Counted from the stretch's first letter, positions 24,811-35,700 are shown. The stretch: DNA of 64,000 nucleotides from JBBSUQ01 sp964389755 (GCA_964389755.1 CAYMEW010000024.1:1-64000); one strand, 5' to 3'. The notes: generated from the sequence alone by a model not told the origin. Made by a program: numbers and translations.

Positions 24811-27800
24811 TTAGTTTCCGCTGAGTCTTTCGATCTCAAACGCGGCGTTGTTTAATTGATTTACCGTTTCAAAATAGTTGCTTCTGATCTCGAAGGCCTG
24901 GTTAACGAGGATTACCCATTGCAGGAAATCCGTTTCACCGGCGTTCAGTTTTTCAGTCGCCGTGCGAATAATGGTTTTGGCATTCGGCAACATTTCATTG
25001 TCGAAAGATGCGAGCATTCGCAGGCTGCGATCATAGGCGAGTTGCTGACTGGTGAGTGAAGCACCGAGTTGCGTGTGAAGTACGCTGAATTCCAGTTCGC
25101 GTTGACGGATCCCGAGTTCGGCAGCTTTGATCTGCGAGCGTTGCGGACCGAAAAAGAGCGGGATTCCCAGGCTTAAGTTCACGGAAGAAAAGCGATCGTT
25201 CCGTCCGAAATACAAATCCGTTTTTGTAACTCCGGGTGTTTGCCAGCCAATGAAGGTCGTATTGAAATACCCGGCGGTTAAGCCCGGCAGGAGCCTGCTT
25301 TTTTCGAGACTGTACTGCTGGCGGGCAAGTTCTACCTGCTGCTGCCCGATCATTAAAAGCGGGCTTTGGCGAAGCGCGAACGTATCGGCGATCTGTGTCA
25401 GCCGGTAGACGATCGTTTCATTCCCACCCGGAATATACCAGCTCGGCGTATTGAGCAATTTGTTGAACTCGACGAGGGCCATTTCATAGTCGGTTTGCAA
25501 TGCTTCAAGCTGAAAGCGTATTTGCAGGCGCTGATTTTCGGCGGTCGTTTTCTCAAGCAGGCCAATATCTCCCGTGTTGAAACGCTGCGTAACCTTTTCA
25601 AGGAATGCCCCATAAATGCTGTCCGCTTCTGCAAGCAATTCCTGTCTTTGTTGCATCACGCGCAATTCATAAAAGATGCGTTTGACATTTGCGCGAAGTT
25701 CACGTTCCTGTTGTTCCACGGAAAGTTCCCCGATTCGCGCATTGGTGGTGTTTAGCCTGCGTTGATTTCGATATACGGTCGGAAATGCAATGGTCTGAGA
25801 GATCGCAAAACTGTTATCCCGGGCCAGGCTGTTAAACTCACCGTATTGAAAGGCCACATTCGTCTGATCGATGTTAAAGCCGCTCTTCCGAAGGGCATCG
25901 AAGTATTCGGCCTGTGTTCGCGAAACCTGCAGTTGCCCGTTGTGTGCAAGAGCAGTATCCAGTGCTTGCGGCAATGAAAGTTGTTCCTGCGCGTGTATGG
26001 CGGGACCGGCACAGATCACCAGCATTACCAGTACCGCGGAAGGTACTTTCCGGAAGTAGCGAAAGCCTTTTTCGAAGACAATGTACAATACGGGGAGTAC
26101 GAACAGCGTGAGCATGGTCGAAATGATGAGTCCGCCGATTACCACGGTCGCAAGGGGTTTTTGTACTTCTCCGCCCGCGCCGGTACTTACAGCCATCGGA
26201 ATAAATCCGAGCGAAGGTACAAGTGCTGTCATGAGTACGGCGCGCAGTTTGGACTTCGTGGCATGGATCACAATGCGTTTTACATCCTCCCAACCATCAT
26301 TGCGCAGGCGGTTGAATTCGGTTACCAGCAATATCCCGTTGAGTACGGCAACGCCAAAAAGTGCAATGAACCCGACGCCGGCAGAGATACTGAAAGGCAT
26401 GTCGCGCATCCACAGCGCCACGATTCCGCCAATGGCCGAGAGCGGGATCGCGGTATAAATCAATAAGCCCTGTCGAATCGAACGGAAAGCGAAATAAAGC
26501 AGCAGGAAGATCATCAGCAATGCAATCGGGACAACCAGCCCGAGGCGCTGTTTGGCGGCCTGCATGTTTTCAAACGAACCTCCGTAAACGATACTGTACG
26601 TTTTGGGCAGATCCAGTTGTTGTTTGACTTTTTCCTGCAATTCTTTGACGATGGACTGCACGTCGCGTCCGTTCACATTAAAACCGACGATAATTCTCCG
26701 GCGTGTATTTTCGCGCTGTATCTGGTTTACGCCTTCTACTTCGCGCACCGAGGCCACCATCGAAAGCGGGATCTGTGTTCCGGCATGTGTCGGGATCATG
26801 AGGTTGCGAATGTCGTTGACATTTTTCCGGGCTTTTTCATCGAGCCTGACCACCATATCAAAGCGTTTTTCGCCTTCGTAGACCTGTCCGGCCACCTGTC
26901 CGGCAAAAGCCGTATTCACGACCCTGTTAACGTCACTCACGTTGAGTCCGTAACGGGCCATTCCGTCGCGGTTATAATCGATCACTACCTGGGGCATACC
27001 CGTTACTTTTTCTTCGTAAATACTGACCGCGCCATCCACCGAGGAAATTATTCCACTGAGTTTGTGCGCGTATTGTGCCAGACTATCGAGGTTTTCCCCG
27101 AAAATTTTACAGACCACATCCTGTCGGGCACCTGTCATAAGTTCATTGAAACGCATTTGCACAGGGAACTGGAACCCAACGGTGATTCCCGGGATTTCCT
27201 CCAGCTCTTTGGTCATTTTTTCGCTCAGTTCGGGGAATGAATGTGCCGATGTCCATTCTTTTTTATTCTTGAGGATCACCATCATATCGCCGGCTTCGAA
27301 TGGCATCGGATCCGTTGGTACTTCCGCGCTCCCGATCTTTGTTACGACCTTCTCCACTTCCGGGAAGCGCTCGAGCAGTATTTTCGCCGCCTTCTGCGTA
27401 ACTTCTATGGTCGTATTGAGGTTGCTTCCGGTCAGGAGTCGCGTTTCCACGGCAAAATCCCCCTCTTCCAGTTGCGGGATGAATTCACCGCCCATGCGTG
27501 TCAGGATCAGGATCGCAAGTCCGAAGATCAACACGGTTGAAAGAATGATTGTGCGCGGAAAATGAAGTACGCGTTTGAGAAGCGGCTGATACCTTCTTTC
27601 AAGCCAGGTCATCAACCTGTCCGTAATCGTTCTTTTATGTTTCGGTTTTTTACTGAGACAAAGCGCCGCCATCATCGGAACGTAGGTCACGGAAAGCAGG
27701 AAGGCACCGAAAATCGCAAAAGCGATCGTAAAAGCCATCGGTTTGAACATTTTGCCTTCGATTCCCTGCAAAGAAAGGATCGGAAAGTACACGATGAGAA

Positions 27801-29175
27801 TAATGATCTGGCTGAACACCGCTGATTTGATCATGGAACCGGTTGACTGTGCCACTTCCCGGTCCATTTCGGGTTGAGATATGCGCGTAACACTCCTGAA
27901 ATGCTTTGAGTGACTGAAACGATGCAGGATCACTTCCACCACGATGACCGAACCGTCCACGATCAAACCGAAGTCAATGGCTCCGAGCGACATCAGGTTT
28001 CCGCCGATACCGAACATGTTCATCAGGATAATGGCGAATAACATGGAGAGCGGAATTACGGAGGAAACGATCAGTCCTGCGCGTAAGTTCCCGAGGAAAA
28101 ACACGAGTACAAAGATCACGATCAGGGCGCCTTCAATCAGATTTGTTTCAACGGTCTTAATAGCATTGTTAACCATTTTCGTCCGGTCGAGGAAAGGTTC
28201 AATGACCGCGCCTTCCGGCAGCATATCCTGTATCTCTGCGATGCGCTTTTTCACATTGGCTACTACTTCCGAGGAATTCGCGCCTTTCAACATCATGACG
28301 ACCGCGCCGGCCACTTCTCCCTGGTCGTTGTAAGTCATGGCACCGTAGCGAATTGCGGAGCCGTAACGTACTTCTGCCACATCACTCAACAGGAGTGGCG
28401 TTCCGTCAGAGAGGTTCTTTACCACGATTTTTTCAATATCCGGGATTGTTTTCGTCAAACCTTCACTGCGTATGTAAAGCACCGTGGGACCTTTTTCAAT
28501 GTAAGCGCCGCCTGTATTCTCATTATTGCGTTCGAGCGCACTAAAAACATCTGTGATAGTGAGATCGTAAGCACGCAACTGTTCCTGCCTTACAGCGATC
28601 TCGTATTGTTTCAGTTTCCCTCCGAAACTGGCTACTTCCGCGATTCCGGGCGTTCCGAGCAATTGTCGCCGTACGATCCAGTCCTGGATGGTTCGTAGTT
28701 CCATCGGGCTATAGCGGTCTTCGTATCCTTTTTCGGGACGCACCACGTACTGGTAAATTTCGCCGAGACCGGTAGATACCGGGGCCATTTCCGGCGCACC
28801 TGCCCCGGCAGGAATTTCCCGCTGTACCTGTTGCAGCCGTTCATTGATCTGCTGGCGCGCCCAGTAGAGATCGGTATTATCGTTAAAAACGATCGTTACG
28901 AGTGAAAGTCCGAAGCGCGAGAAGCTCCGAATCTGCTTGATGCCCGGGATACTGCTACAGGCCTGTTCGATCGGAAACGTGATCAGGCGTTCGATATCCG
29001 GTGCTCCGAGCGAAGGTGAAACGGTGATCACCTGCACCTGGTTATCTGTGATGTCCGGGACGGCATCGATGGGAAGGCGGGTTACTTCATAAGCGCCCCA
29101 GCCGATTAATGCCAGTACGAACAATCCAACGACCAACTTATTCCTCACGGAAAAGCTGATAATTTTATTCAACAT
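24811..29175 (-). CDS. CzcA-type RND pump fused to a TolC-like outer-membrane factor
   Basis: 1454 aa. Residues about 1-1040 are a complete heavy-metal RND transporter: 12 TM helices in the usual 1+5/1+5 pattern and two large periplasmic loops. The TM4 motif DFGLIVDGSVIVVE has the DFG...D...E pattern of divalent-metal pumps of the Co/Zn/Cd group rather than the Cu/Ag form. Residues about 1063-1454 are a TolC-like outer-membrane factor with two coiled-coil repeats. Between them, RYFRKVPSAVLVMLVICAGP then AIHA looks like a signal peptide with an AxA site. Fusions of this kind are known in Bacteroidetes annotations. The operon supplies the adaptor just downstream. Confidence 0.93.
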   Translation of the reverse strand: MLNKIISFSVRNKLVVGLFVLALIGWGAYEVTRLPIDAVPDITDNQVQVITVSPSLGAPDIERLITFPIEQACSSIPGIKQIRSFSRFGLSLVTIVFNDNTDLYWARQQINERLQQVQREIPAGAGAPEMAPVSTGLGEIYQYVVRPEKGYEDRYSPMELRTIQDWIVRRQLLGTPGIAEVASFGGKLKQYEIAVRQEQLRAYDLTITDVFSALERNNENTGGAYIEKGPTVLYIRSEGLTKTIPDIEKIVVKNLSDGTPLLLSDVAEVRYGSAIRYGAMTYNDQGEVAGAVVMMLKGANSSEVVANVKKRIAEIQDMLPEGAVIEPFLDRTKMVNNAIKTVETNLIEGALIVIFVLVFFLGNLRAGLIVSSVIPLSMLFAIILMNMFGIGGNLMSLGAIDFGLIVDGSVIVVEVILHRFSHSKHFRSVTRISQPEMDREVAQSTGSMIKSAVFSQIIILIVYFPILSLQGIEGKMFKPMAFTIAFAIFGAFLLSVTYVPMMAALCLSKKPKHKRTITDRLMTWLERRYQPLLKRVLHFPRTIILSTVLIFGLAILILTRMGGEFIPQLEEGDFAVETRLLTGSNLNTTIEVTQKAAKILLERFPEVEKVVTKIGSAEVPTDPMPFEAGDMMVILKNKKEWTSAHSFPELSEKMTKELEEIPGITVGFQFPVQMRFNELMTGARQDVVCKIFGENLDSLAQYAHKLSGIISSVDGAVSIYEEKVTGMPQVVIDYNRDGMARYGLNVSDVNRVVNTAFAGQVAGQVYEGEKRFDMVVRLDEKARKNVNDIRNLMIPTHAGTQIPLSMVASVREVEGVNQIQRENTRRRIIVGFNVNGRDVQSIVKELQEKVKQQLDLPKTYSIVYGGSFENMQAAKQRLGLVVPIALLMIFLLLYFAFRSIRQGLLIYTAIPLSAIGGIVALWMRDMPFSISAGVGFIALFGVAVLNGILLVTEFNRLRNDGWEDVKRIVIHATKSKLRAVLMTALVPSLGFIPMAVSTGAGGEVQKPLATVVIGGLIISTMLTLFVLPVLYIVFEKGFRYFRKVPSAVLVMLVICAGPAIHAQEQLSLPQALDTALAHNGQLQVSRTQAEYFDALRKSGFNIDQTNVAFQYGEFNSLARDNSFAISQTIAFPTVYRNQRRLNTTNARIGELSVEQQERELRANVKRIFYELRVMQQRQELLAEADSIYGAFLEKVTQRFNTGDIGLLEKTTAENQRLQIRFQLEALQTDYEMALVEFNKLLNTPSWYIPGGNETIVYRLTQIADTFALRQSPLLMIGQQQVELARQQYSLEKSRLLPGLTAGYFNTTFIGWQTPGVTKTDLYFGRNDRFSSVNLSLGIPLFFGPQRSQIKAAELGIRQRELEFSVLHTQLGASLTSQQLAYDRSLRMLASFDNEMLPNAKTIIRTATEKLNAGETDFLQWVILVNQAFEIRSNYFETVNQLNNAAFEIERLSGN

Positions 29176-29296
29176 AGTCTGAAATTATTTAAAACATGAT
29201 GTCCGTAAGGAAGACTTACGGGAATACCGGGAGGATCGCGTAGCAAGCCCGTATAACAGGACCGGCAATCCAAAGAGTGAGTTCCTCACTCGAGAA

Positions 29297-29683
29297 TCAT
29301 GCTTTTAACTGAGGCGGTGTCCAGATGTGTTGCGGAACATTGAGAAAATGTTGTTCCGGTTCGCCGAATACCGGTTTGTGCTGTTCGGTAAACCCCGGTT
29401 CGCGACAGACGCGGGGCACAAATTGTTTCTCGAAAACGATCAGTACGGGAACACCGTTCATGAGTTTAAACGGAAGTTTGCGATGATCCTGCTCATTCAG
29501 ATCTACTGATTTTCCGTAGTGGTCCGAAAGAAAGGAGAAAAAAGAAGCTACCTCGAAGCGATCGTAATGATCATTGTAGTGTTCGATCACATTTCCGAAT
29601 TCCAAAAGCTGGAAGCCCTGCATGTCCGGAGCCACCGAAAGCAGTGAAAAATAAACCGTAAACAGGAGCAAAAAACGCTTCAC
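29297..29683 (-). CDS. Small secreted protein at the head of the metal efflux operon
   Basis: 128 aa from a GTG at 29683. Signal peptide (MKRFLLLFTVYFSLLS), then a conserved-looking short domain with GNVIEHYNDHYD, FFSFLSDHYG and RKLPFKLM, rich in His and Asp/Glu. Similar small proteins precede metal-efflux genes in Bacteroidetes (from memory), where a metal-binding or sensing role is guessed. Here the order is this gene, then a 121-base gap, then the pump. The function is not established. Confidence 0.75.
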   Translation of the reverse strand: MKRFLLLFTVYFSLLSVAPDMQGFQLLEFGNVIEHYNDHYDRFEVASFFSFLSDHYGKSVDLNEQDHRKLPFKLMNGVPVLIVFEKQFVPRVCREPGFTEQHKPVFGEPEQHFLNVPQHIWTPPQLKA

Positions 29684-29701
29684 CGAACACTGAATTTGTT
29701 A

Positions 29702-29709
29702 CAAAATTA
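29702..29709 (-). promoter_or_regulatory. Possible -7 box for the metal efflux operon
   Basis: TAATTTTG on the minus strand, exact TAnnTTTG match, about 19 bases before the GTG at 29683. No clear -33 partner. Confidence 0.45.
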
Positions 29710-29845
29710 GCGAATTTTAGAATGGGTCGTTTATACAGTTTACAATTTTTTCGGCGGATAATAAGCATTCAGCCGTACCGGCGTTTTTTCACCTATAGCC
29801 TTATAAACCAAACTCCCGGATCCAGAAAAAGCAGGAAACTAAAAG

Positions 29846-30502
29846 TTATTCTTTTTGTCCCGCACGAATTGAATTGACAGCAGTAAGGTTAATTGCCTGA
29901 TCGACGATGCTCAGTTTAAAATCCGAAAGGGACAGGCGCAGCCAGCCGTAATGGTAGCCCGTGGCCGTTTTCATGCGTAAACCGATATATTTTTCCCCGG
30001 AAAAACTAATCGATACAGGAGCCAAATTGGCTGGTTCATACAAATAGAGTATCGACGATTGAATGAAGTCAGAAATTTTGTTGATTTTCTGTCCGTCGGA
30101 GTAAAAAAGAGCCACCGGGGTCGACTGGCTAGCCGAAACCAATCTGTTTGCATCGGCTCCGGATAGTTCGATGCGGTAATTGTAATTCACACCCGGCGAA
30201 CTCATACTGAGGAGGTGATAATAATGTTTCATCATAATGCGGTAATCGTCGGTTCCATCCCCATCCAGGTCGATGCTATACGTGATCGTCGAATCGGAAG
30301 GTATGGGAGCATTGTAATTTCCCATCGGCGTGATCACGTAATTAAATGAATCCACTGAAGAAAGTTCGACTGCCGGTTCGTATTGCTTATAAAGAATATT
30401 GTCCGGGGCCGTCTCCGATTCAGTCTGAAAAGTACTATCCTTGGAGCAGGAAATAAGTACAAACAAGAGAAGTGAATAACAAATAACCGGCTTCATAATC
30501 AA
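29846..30502 (-). CDS. Hypothetical lipoprotein with Asp-rich calcium-like loop
   Basis: 218 aa; Cys19 (LFVLISC) is the lipobox cysteine. The mature part has SIDLDGDGTDDYRI, an Asp-rich loop of the type seen in EF-hand/FG-GAP repeats, and a C-terminal stretch, GYHYGWLRLSLSDF, common at the end of Bacteroidetes surface proteins. The start may be Met3 (30496). It overlaps the previous gene by 4 bases, so the two are likely co-expressed. The function is unknown. Confidence 0.75.
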   Translation of the reverse strand: MIMKPVICYSLLLFVLISCSKDSTFQTESETAPDNILYKQYEPAVELSSVDSFNYVITPMGNYNAPIPSDSTITYSIDLDGDGTDDYRIMMKHYYHLLSMSSPGVNYNYRIELSGADANRLVSASQSTPVALFYSDGQKINKISDFIQSSILYLYEPANLAPVSISFSGEKYIGLRMKTATGYHYGWLRLSLSDFKLSIVDQAINLTAVNSIRAGQKE

Positions 30503-30981
30503 AACTCTTTTTGACTTTTTCGCGTGCGATCCTTTATAACACGGATGATACGATCTGCGTTAATCCGGTGCGGAATAATGATCTCAAAATCCTGGTAATC
30601 GAGGTAATTTTGATCACCTGCATGAATTATGCGATCCATCTCTGATGGTGAAAAATAAATTCCATAGACTTTTTTGAACTGGTCATAGGAGTTCAAAATG
30701 CTTTTATCCGGAAAACTTCCAACGCGCACAAATTCACCGGCAAGAATGGGAAAATCCGATGGTTCCAGCCGAAATACAAACCCGTTGAAATTAGCGACAG
30801 AATCTCTCCAAATCTTCAGATTTCGTTTCCAATTATTATTTAGAACCTTGTTTCTCGTAAAAGGATAACACCATACACCACTGATGTTCTCGGCGAGCTC
30901 TTTTTTTCGCGTAGCCGGCCTTATCCCGTTCTTCAGGATATCCGATGTATTTGATTGTTTGGACCAGCGTATGACGAGCAT
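30499..30981 (-). CDS. Hypothetical protein with ADP-ribosyltransferase-like layout
   Basis: 160 aa, soluble, no signal peptide. The N-terminus RWSKQSNTSDILKNGIRP resembles the strand-helix start of small ART-fold proteins (a substrate loop followed by I-L-x-x-G-I/L). The C-terminal DFEIIIPHRINADRII resembles the strand carrying the catalytic Glu (Glu133 here) in DarT-like and related ART domains. This is pattern resemblance, not a confirmed family. No macrodomain partner is next to it. It overlaps the lipoprotein gene downstream by 4 bases and follows a secreted protein gene by 6 bases. Confidence 0.7.
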   Translation of the reverse strand: MLVIRWSKQSNTSDILKNGIRPATRKKELAENISGVWCYPFTRNKVLNNNWKRNLKIWRDSVANFNGFVFRLEPSDFPILAGEFVRVGSFPDKSILNSYDQFKKVYGIYFSPSEMDRIIHAGDQNYLDYQDFEIIIPHRINADRIIRVIKDRTRKSQKEF

Positions 30982-30987
30982 AACCTT

Positions 30988-31422
30988 CTATTCAGTCATT
31001 TTGTCGAGCACGATCATATCATCTTCCACAAAAGCCTGTGGACGGTCAGCACTTTCAAAGTTCATGCAGAGCACCAACCTGTGTTTTTCATCGAATTTGA
31101 AGATTCCCGGCAACATAGCAATAAGCATGTCATATTCTTTGGACATAATGTGAAAATCGATCGTGTTAAACGGTTTTCCGTAGGTGACATCGTACAGCAT
31201 GTACCCTTCCTCACCGTCCATGTCGAACGACGGACCACCGAGTGTATCACCTTCAATGATCATCGTGACGTAACCCGTGGAATCCAGTGTGATGTAGATC
31301 ACTTCCCCTTCTTCCTCTGCTTTCCACCGACCGATGTGCTCGTCCTGCGAAAAACCTGAAACAATACTGAATAGGGTTAAAATACCGGTTAAAAGGAATG
31401 ATCTGAAAGGTTGAAAAGTCAT
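30988..31422 (-). CDS. Hypothetical secreted protein
   Basis: 144 aa with a signal peptide (about 1-25, ending FSQ). The mature part is short and beta-rich: IGRWKAEEEGEVIYITLDS, MIIEGDTLGG, DVTYGKPFNTIDFHI, FKFDEKHRLVLCMNF. The WxxEE...G...FDEKHRLVLC rhythm recalls small lipocalin-like domains, but the family is not certain. It is the first of three closely packed genes (30988, 30499, 29846). Confidence 0.75.
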   Translation of the reverse strand: MTFQPFRSFLLTGILTLFSIVSGFSQDEHIGRWKAEEEGEVIYITLDSTGYVTMIIEGDTLGGPSFDMDGEEGYMLYDVTYGKPFNTIDFHIMSKEYDMLIAMLPGIFKFDEKHRLVLCMNFESADRPQAFVEDDMIVLDKMTE

Positions 31423-31681
31423 ACTTGTTATTTTGAACTCCTAATTTACACTAAAAAATTTCAGTTTGAAAAGAAAGCTGTTTGTTTTATGCAGCTTTAT
31501 TAAGTGCCCGCTGGCTGCATTACCCGGATCTTGAATGAACACGAAGGGTGGCTTGAAGACTTGGTGATTTGGAAAGCCTTTCAACCTGCAAAAAGTAAGT
31601 TCAAACTTTCAGATAAGTACCGAAACGCAAAAGTCTGAAACCAACTTTCAGCACGACAGCAAAATCGGCGTTACCCCCCGT
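31423..31681. other. Intergenic region, nothing recognised
   Basis: 259 bases between a secreted hypothetical gene and the aspartic protease gene. No frame, tRNA, terminator-grade hairpin or promoter box was found. Confidence 0.5.
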
Positions 31682-32587
31682 TTATTCCTCGTAAAAATCG
31701 CGATACAGATTATTGTTTAGCTTAAAATAGATGCATTTGTTTTCGTAGTCAATGATCAGGTTAAACTTTTTCAAAAAGGCGTTCCCGTAAAAGCCCGCTA
31801 ACTCTGCGCTTGCGTCAATCCCTTCTGTTGCATTGGACAGTGCCGTTGGAATGCGATAAAAGTGTTTTTCGGCAAATTCAATTTCCGGACATAATACAAT
31901 CTCAATTTCATATTCGGAACCGTCAGAGCCTTGCGCGTAGGCCGTTGCGATTTTGGTCATTTTATCAATGAACTTATTATTCTTTACGAATGGCGATGCC
32001 AGTGTTAACGCATCATCTGCTCCGGTATCGAGTCCGAATAAACCTTTATATCTCTTTCCATTGATCAACAAGGTGCTTTTAATACACGTCGGATAATGAT
32101 CTGTGTCCATTTTCAATTTGGTGTATCCACTGTAGTTGATGTTGTTATCATGTTCATCATAAAAGTGTACCAGTTGATTGTGATAATCAATCTCTATAAT
32201 ATGACCTCTCATGAGATCCGTTCCGATTACGCCATCAAATTCATCCGTTCCATAAGGTATAATTGTAAAGGTAATTCCGGTTTTATGAATAGAACCGATT
32301 ACCATTTCATTTTCAGTACTTTGCGCTACTTCATTAGTCCCGTTTGAGCCTGCATTGATAGATCTGCCGTCAATTTTGAGGTTTAATTTTGCTATGGATC
32401 CTTCATTTATAACGCTCCCGTCTGCTCCGGTATCAAACAAAAATTTTAAACTGTCCGTTTCGTTTACTTTAACCCGGATGTACAGGTGATTCTTTTCGAT
32501 TGAAAACGGGATGGATTCAATTGCTTTCGATTGAGTATGACCTGTGAGTGATACAAACGCGATAAAAAGGTTTAAAAGGTATTTCAT
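31682..32587 (-). CDS. Secreted retropepsin-like aspartic protease, two lobes
   Basis: 301 aa. Signal peptide (about 1-18), then two aspartyl-protease lobes: DTGADGSV at 52-59 and DTGADDAL at 187-194. Each keeps the DTG catalytic triad, so both halves look complete and could form one active site. Members of this Bacteroidetes group (aspartyl protease family protein) are periplasmic or surface peptidases of unknown substrate. It is monocistronic: the next gene on its strand lies 260 bases away and rpoC ends 188 bases upstream. Confidence 0.85.
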   Translation of the reverse strand: MKYLLNLFIAFVSLTGHTQSKAIESIPFSIEKNHLYIRVKVNETDSLKFLFDTGADGSVINEGSIAKLNLKIDGRSINAGSNGTNEVAQSTENEMVIGSIHKTGITFTIIPYGTDEFDGVIGTDLMRGHIIEIDYHNQLVHFYDEHDNNINYSGYTKLKMDTDHYPTCIKSTLLINGKRYKGLFGLDTGADDALTLASPFVKNNKFIDKMTKIATAYAQGSDGSEYEIEIVLCPEIEFAEKHFYRIPTALSNATEGIDASAELAGFYGNAFLKKFNLIIDYENKCIYFKLNNNLYRDFYEE

Positions 32588-32718
32588 TTCAGTTTTTAAA
32601 AAATGTCGCTGAGTTGCCCCGGCTTCGACCTGGTGTAACGGGTTCAGTAACGAATATAGTCAGGATTTTATTTATCCGCAACGATTTAAAAAGCGTGAGT
32701 GAACAAAGAACCCGAAAA

Positions 32719-32753
32719 CAAAAAGGTCCGTCCACCTGCTGGCGAACGGACCT
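32719..32753 (-). terminator. Terminator of the rpoBC operon
   Basis: 8-bp stem (32724-32731 with 32746-32753) followed by a T-run on the minus strand (complement of the A tract at 32715-32724). It lies 22 bases after the rpoC stop at 32775. Confidence 0.8.
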
Positions 32754-32774
32754 GTACCTCTTGGATGATTTCTC

Positions 32775-35700
32775 TTATTCCTGGATCATTTCCTCGTAAG
32801 CTTCTTTGGAAGCAACCACGAGTTTCTGGAATCCGCGTACTCCCGTACCGGCAGGGATCAGGTGACCAACGATCACGTTTTCCTTCAGACCGAGCAGGTG
32901 ATCTTCTTTTCCTGAGATTGCCGCCTCGTTGAGTACTTTGGTTGTTTCCTGGAAGGAAGCTGCCGAAATGAACGATTGCGTCTGGAGGGAAGCACGTGTA
33001 ATACCCTGGAGCAACGGTGTTGACGTTGCAGGTACCGCATCGCGGGCTTCGATCAGTTTGCTGTCGCTGCGTTTCAACTGCGAATTCTCATCGCGCAGTT
33101 TACGTGCAGATACGATCTGGCCTGAACGGAGTGTTTGCGAGTCTCCTGCATCCACCACGACTTTCATTCCGTAGATCGAATCGTTTTCTTCCATAATATC
33201 CGCTTTGTGTACCGACTGACCTTCGAGGAAACGTGTATCTCCAGCGTCGATGATCTCTGCTTTGAGCATCATCTGGCGTACGATCACCTCGAAGTGTTTG
33301 TCGTTGATCTTCACACCCTGCAGACGGTAAACTTCCTGGATCTCGTTCACGAGGTATTCCTGCACACGTGTAGGACCTTCGATGTTGAGGATGTCATTCG
33401 GCGTTACGGCACCGTCAGAAAGCGGTTGTCCGGCACGTACGAAGTCATTTTCCTGTACGAGGATGTGTTTTGAAAGCGGAACGAGGTATTTGCGTGTATC
33501 ACCCGTTTTGGAAGTGATCTGGATCTCGCGGTTACCACGTTTGATCTTCCCGTATTCCGCAATACCATCGATTTCAGAAACCACAGCCGGGTTGGACGGG
33601 TTTCGTGCTTCGAAGAGCTCGGTTACACGCGGAAGACCTCCGGTGATATCCCCACTCTTACCTGCAACTCGCGGAATCTTCACGAGGATCTTACCTGCTT
33701 CGAGTTTATCCCCTTCGGATACCGAAATGTGAGCTTCAACTGGCAAGCTGTATTCGCGAAGTACCTCTTTCGTTTTCAGATCGATGATGTGGATCGCCGG
33801 GTTTTTCTTCTTATCACGCGATTCGGTGATGACTTTTTCGGTAAATCCGGTTTGCTCATCGACTTCCTCACGGTAAGTTACTCCTTCGATCACGTTGTCA
33901 AAAACAACCTTACCGGCCACTTCCGAAATGATTACCGCGTTATACGGGTCCCATTTACAGATCACGTCGCCTTTTTTCACTTTCGTGTTGTTGTCCGCGA
34001 TCATTTCAGCACCATACGGGATGTTTGCCGTCATGATCACCACACCGGTTTTCTCGTCTGTAATCTTGAGTTCGGCAGAACGTCCGACTACCACTGTACG
34101 TGTAGAGCCGTCTGCGTTTTTCATTTCAATCGTACGTAATTCGTCGATTTCGAGTTTACCGCTTCCTTTTGCTTTGAGGTCAGACTCATCTGCAATGTTG
34201 GAGGCCGTACCACCGACGTGGAATGTACGGAGTGTAAGCTGTGTTCCCGGTTCCCCGATGGACTGTGCTGCAATCACTCCCACAGAATCCCCTTTCTGGG
34301 CGCTTCGGTGTGTCGCGAGGTTGCGTCCGTAACACTTCGAACATACTCCTCTTCTCATTTCACAGGTAAGTACGGAACGAATCTCTACTTCTTCGATTCC
34401 CGCTTTCTCGATCGCGTCGGCTACATTTTCGGAGATCAGTTCTCCGGCAGCAACGATCATATCTTCGGTTTCCGGATGATAGATGTCATGTACGGAAGTA
34501 CGTCCGAGGATTCGGTCATACAACGGTTCCACAACCTCGTCATTCTTACGCAGAGCCGTTGCCATGAGTCCGCGAAGCGTACCACAGTCGTCTGCATTGA
34601 TCACCACATCCTGTGCAACGTCCACGAGACGACGGGTCAGGTAACCGGCATCGGCCGTTTTAAGGGCGGTATCCGCAAGACCTTTACGCGCACCGTGCGT
34701 GGAGATAAAGTATTCGAGGATCGAAAGTCCCTCCTTAAAGTTGGAGAGGATCGGGTTCTCGATAATATCCTGGTTCGTAGAACCGGACTTTTGCGGCTTG
34801 GCCATCAGACCCCGCATTCCGGAAAGCTGACGGATCTGCTCTTTGGAACCACGTGCACCAGAATCAAACATCATGTAGATGGAGTTGAATCCCTGCTTGT
34901 CATTCTTGAGCTGCTCCATGAGCGTATGCGTCAGGCGCGAGTTGGTATGTGTCCAGATATCAATGATCTGGTTGTATCGTTCGTTGTTGGTGATGAGACC
35001 CATGTTGTAATTCATGAGTACATCTTTCACTTCGTTCTCTGCTTTCTCAACGAGCACCTCTTTCTCGGCCGGGATAATAATATCATCCAGGTTGAAGGAC
35101 AGACCGCCTTTGAAGGCCATGTCGTAACCGAGTTCTTTAATATCATCGAGGAACTGCGCACAACGGGATGTTCCCGCTACTTTCAACACATTTCCGATGA
35201 TGTCACGAAGTGCTTTTTTCGTAAGGACGTCGTTGATATATCCTACTTCGCGCGGCACTTTTTCGTTAAAGATCACTCGTCCGCAGGTCGTTTCGATCAT
35301 TTGCAGCGACGGTACGCCTTTTTCATCGAGGTCGTACGTCTTCACTTTGATGTGTGCGTGCAGGTCGAGTTTCCCCTCGTTGTAAGCGATCACTACTTCT
35401 TCCGGCGAATAGAAAATTCCATCCTCTCCTTTAACCTTCAGTTCTTTCGTACTGCGTTTCCCTTTGGTGATGTAGTACAGACCGAGTACCATATCCTGGG
35501 AAGGAACGGCGATCGGCGCACCATTGGCCGGGTTCAGAATGTTATGCGAAGCGAGCATCAGGAGTTGCGCCTCCAGGATCGCTGCGTTTCCGAGCGGGAG
35601 GTGCACTGCCATCTGGTCACCGTCGAAGTCGGCGTTGAAGGCCGTTGTTACGAGCGGGTGCAGACGAATTGCTTTTCCTTCGATGAGTTTCGGCTGGAAT

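Noticed and set aside
30499..30981. Complete DarTG toxin-antitoxin system
   Set aside because: No macrodomain (DarG) gene is next to it; only the fold resemblance remains, kept as a finding.
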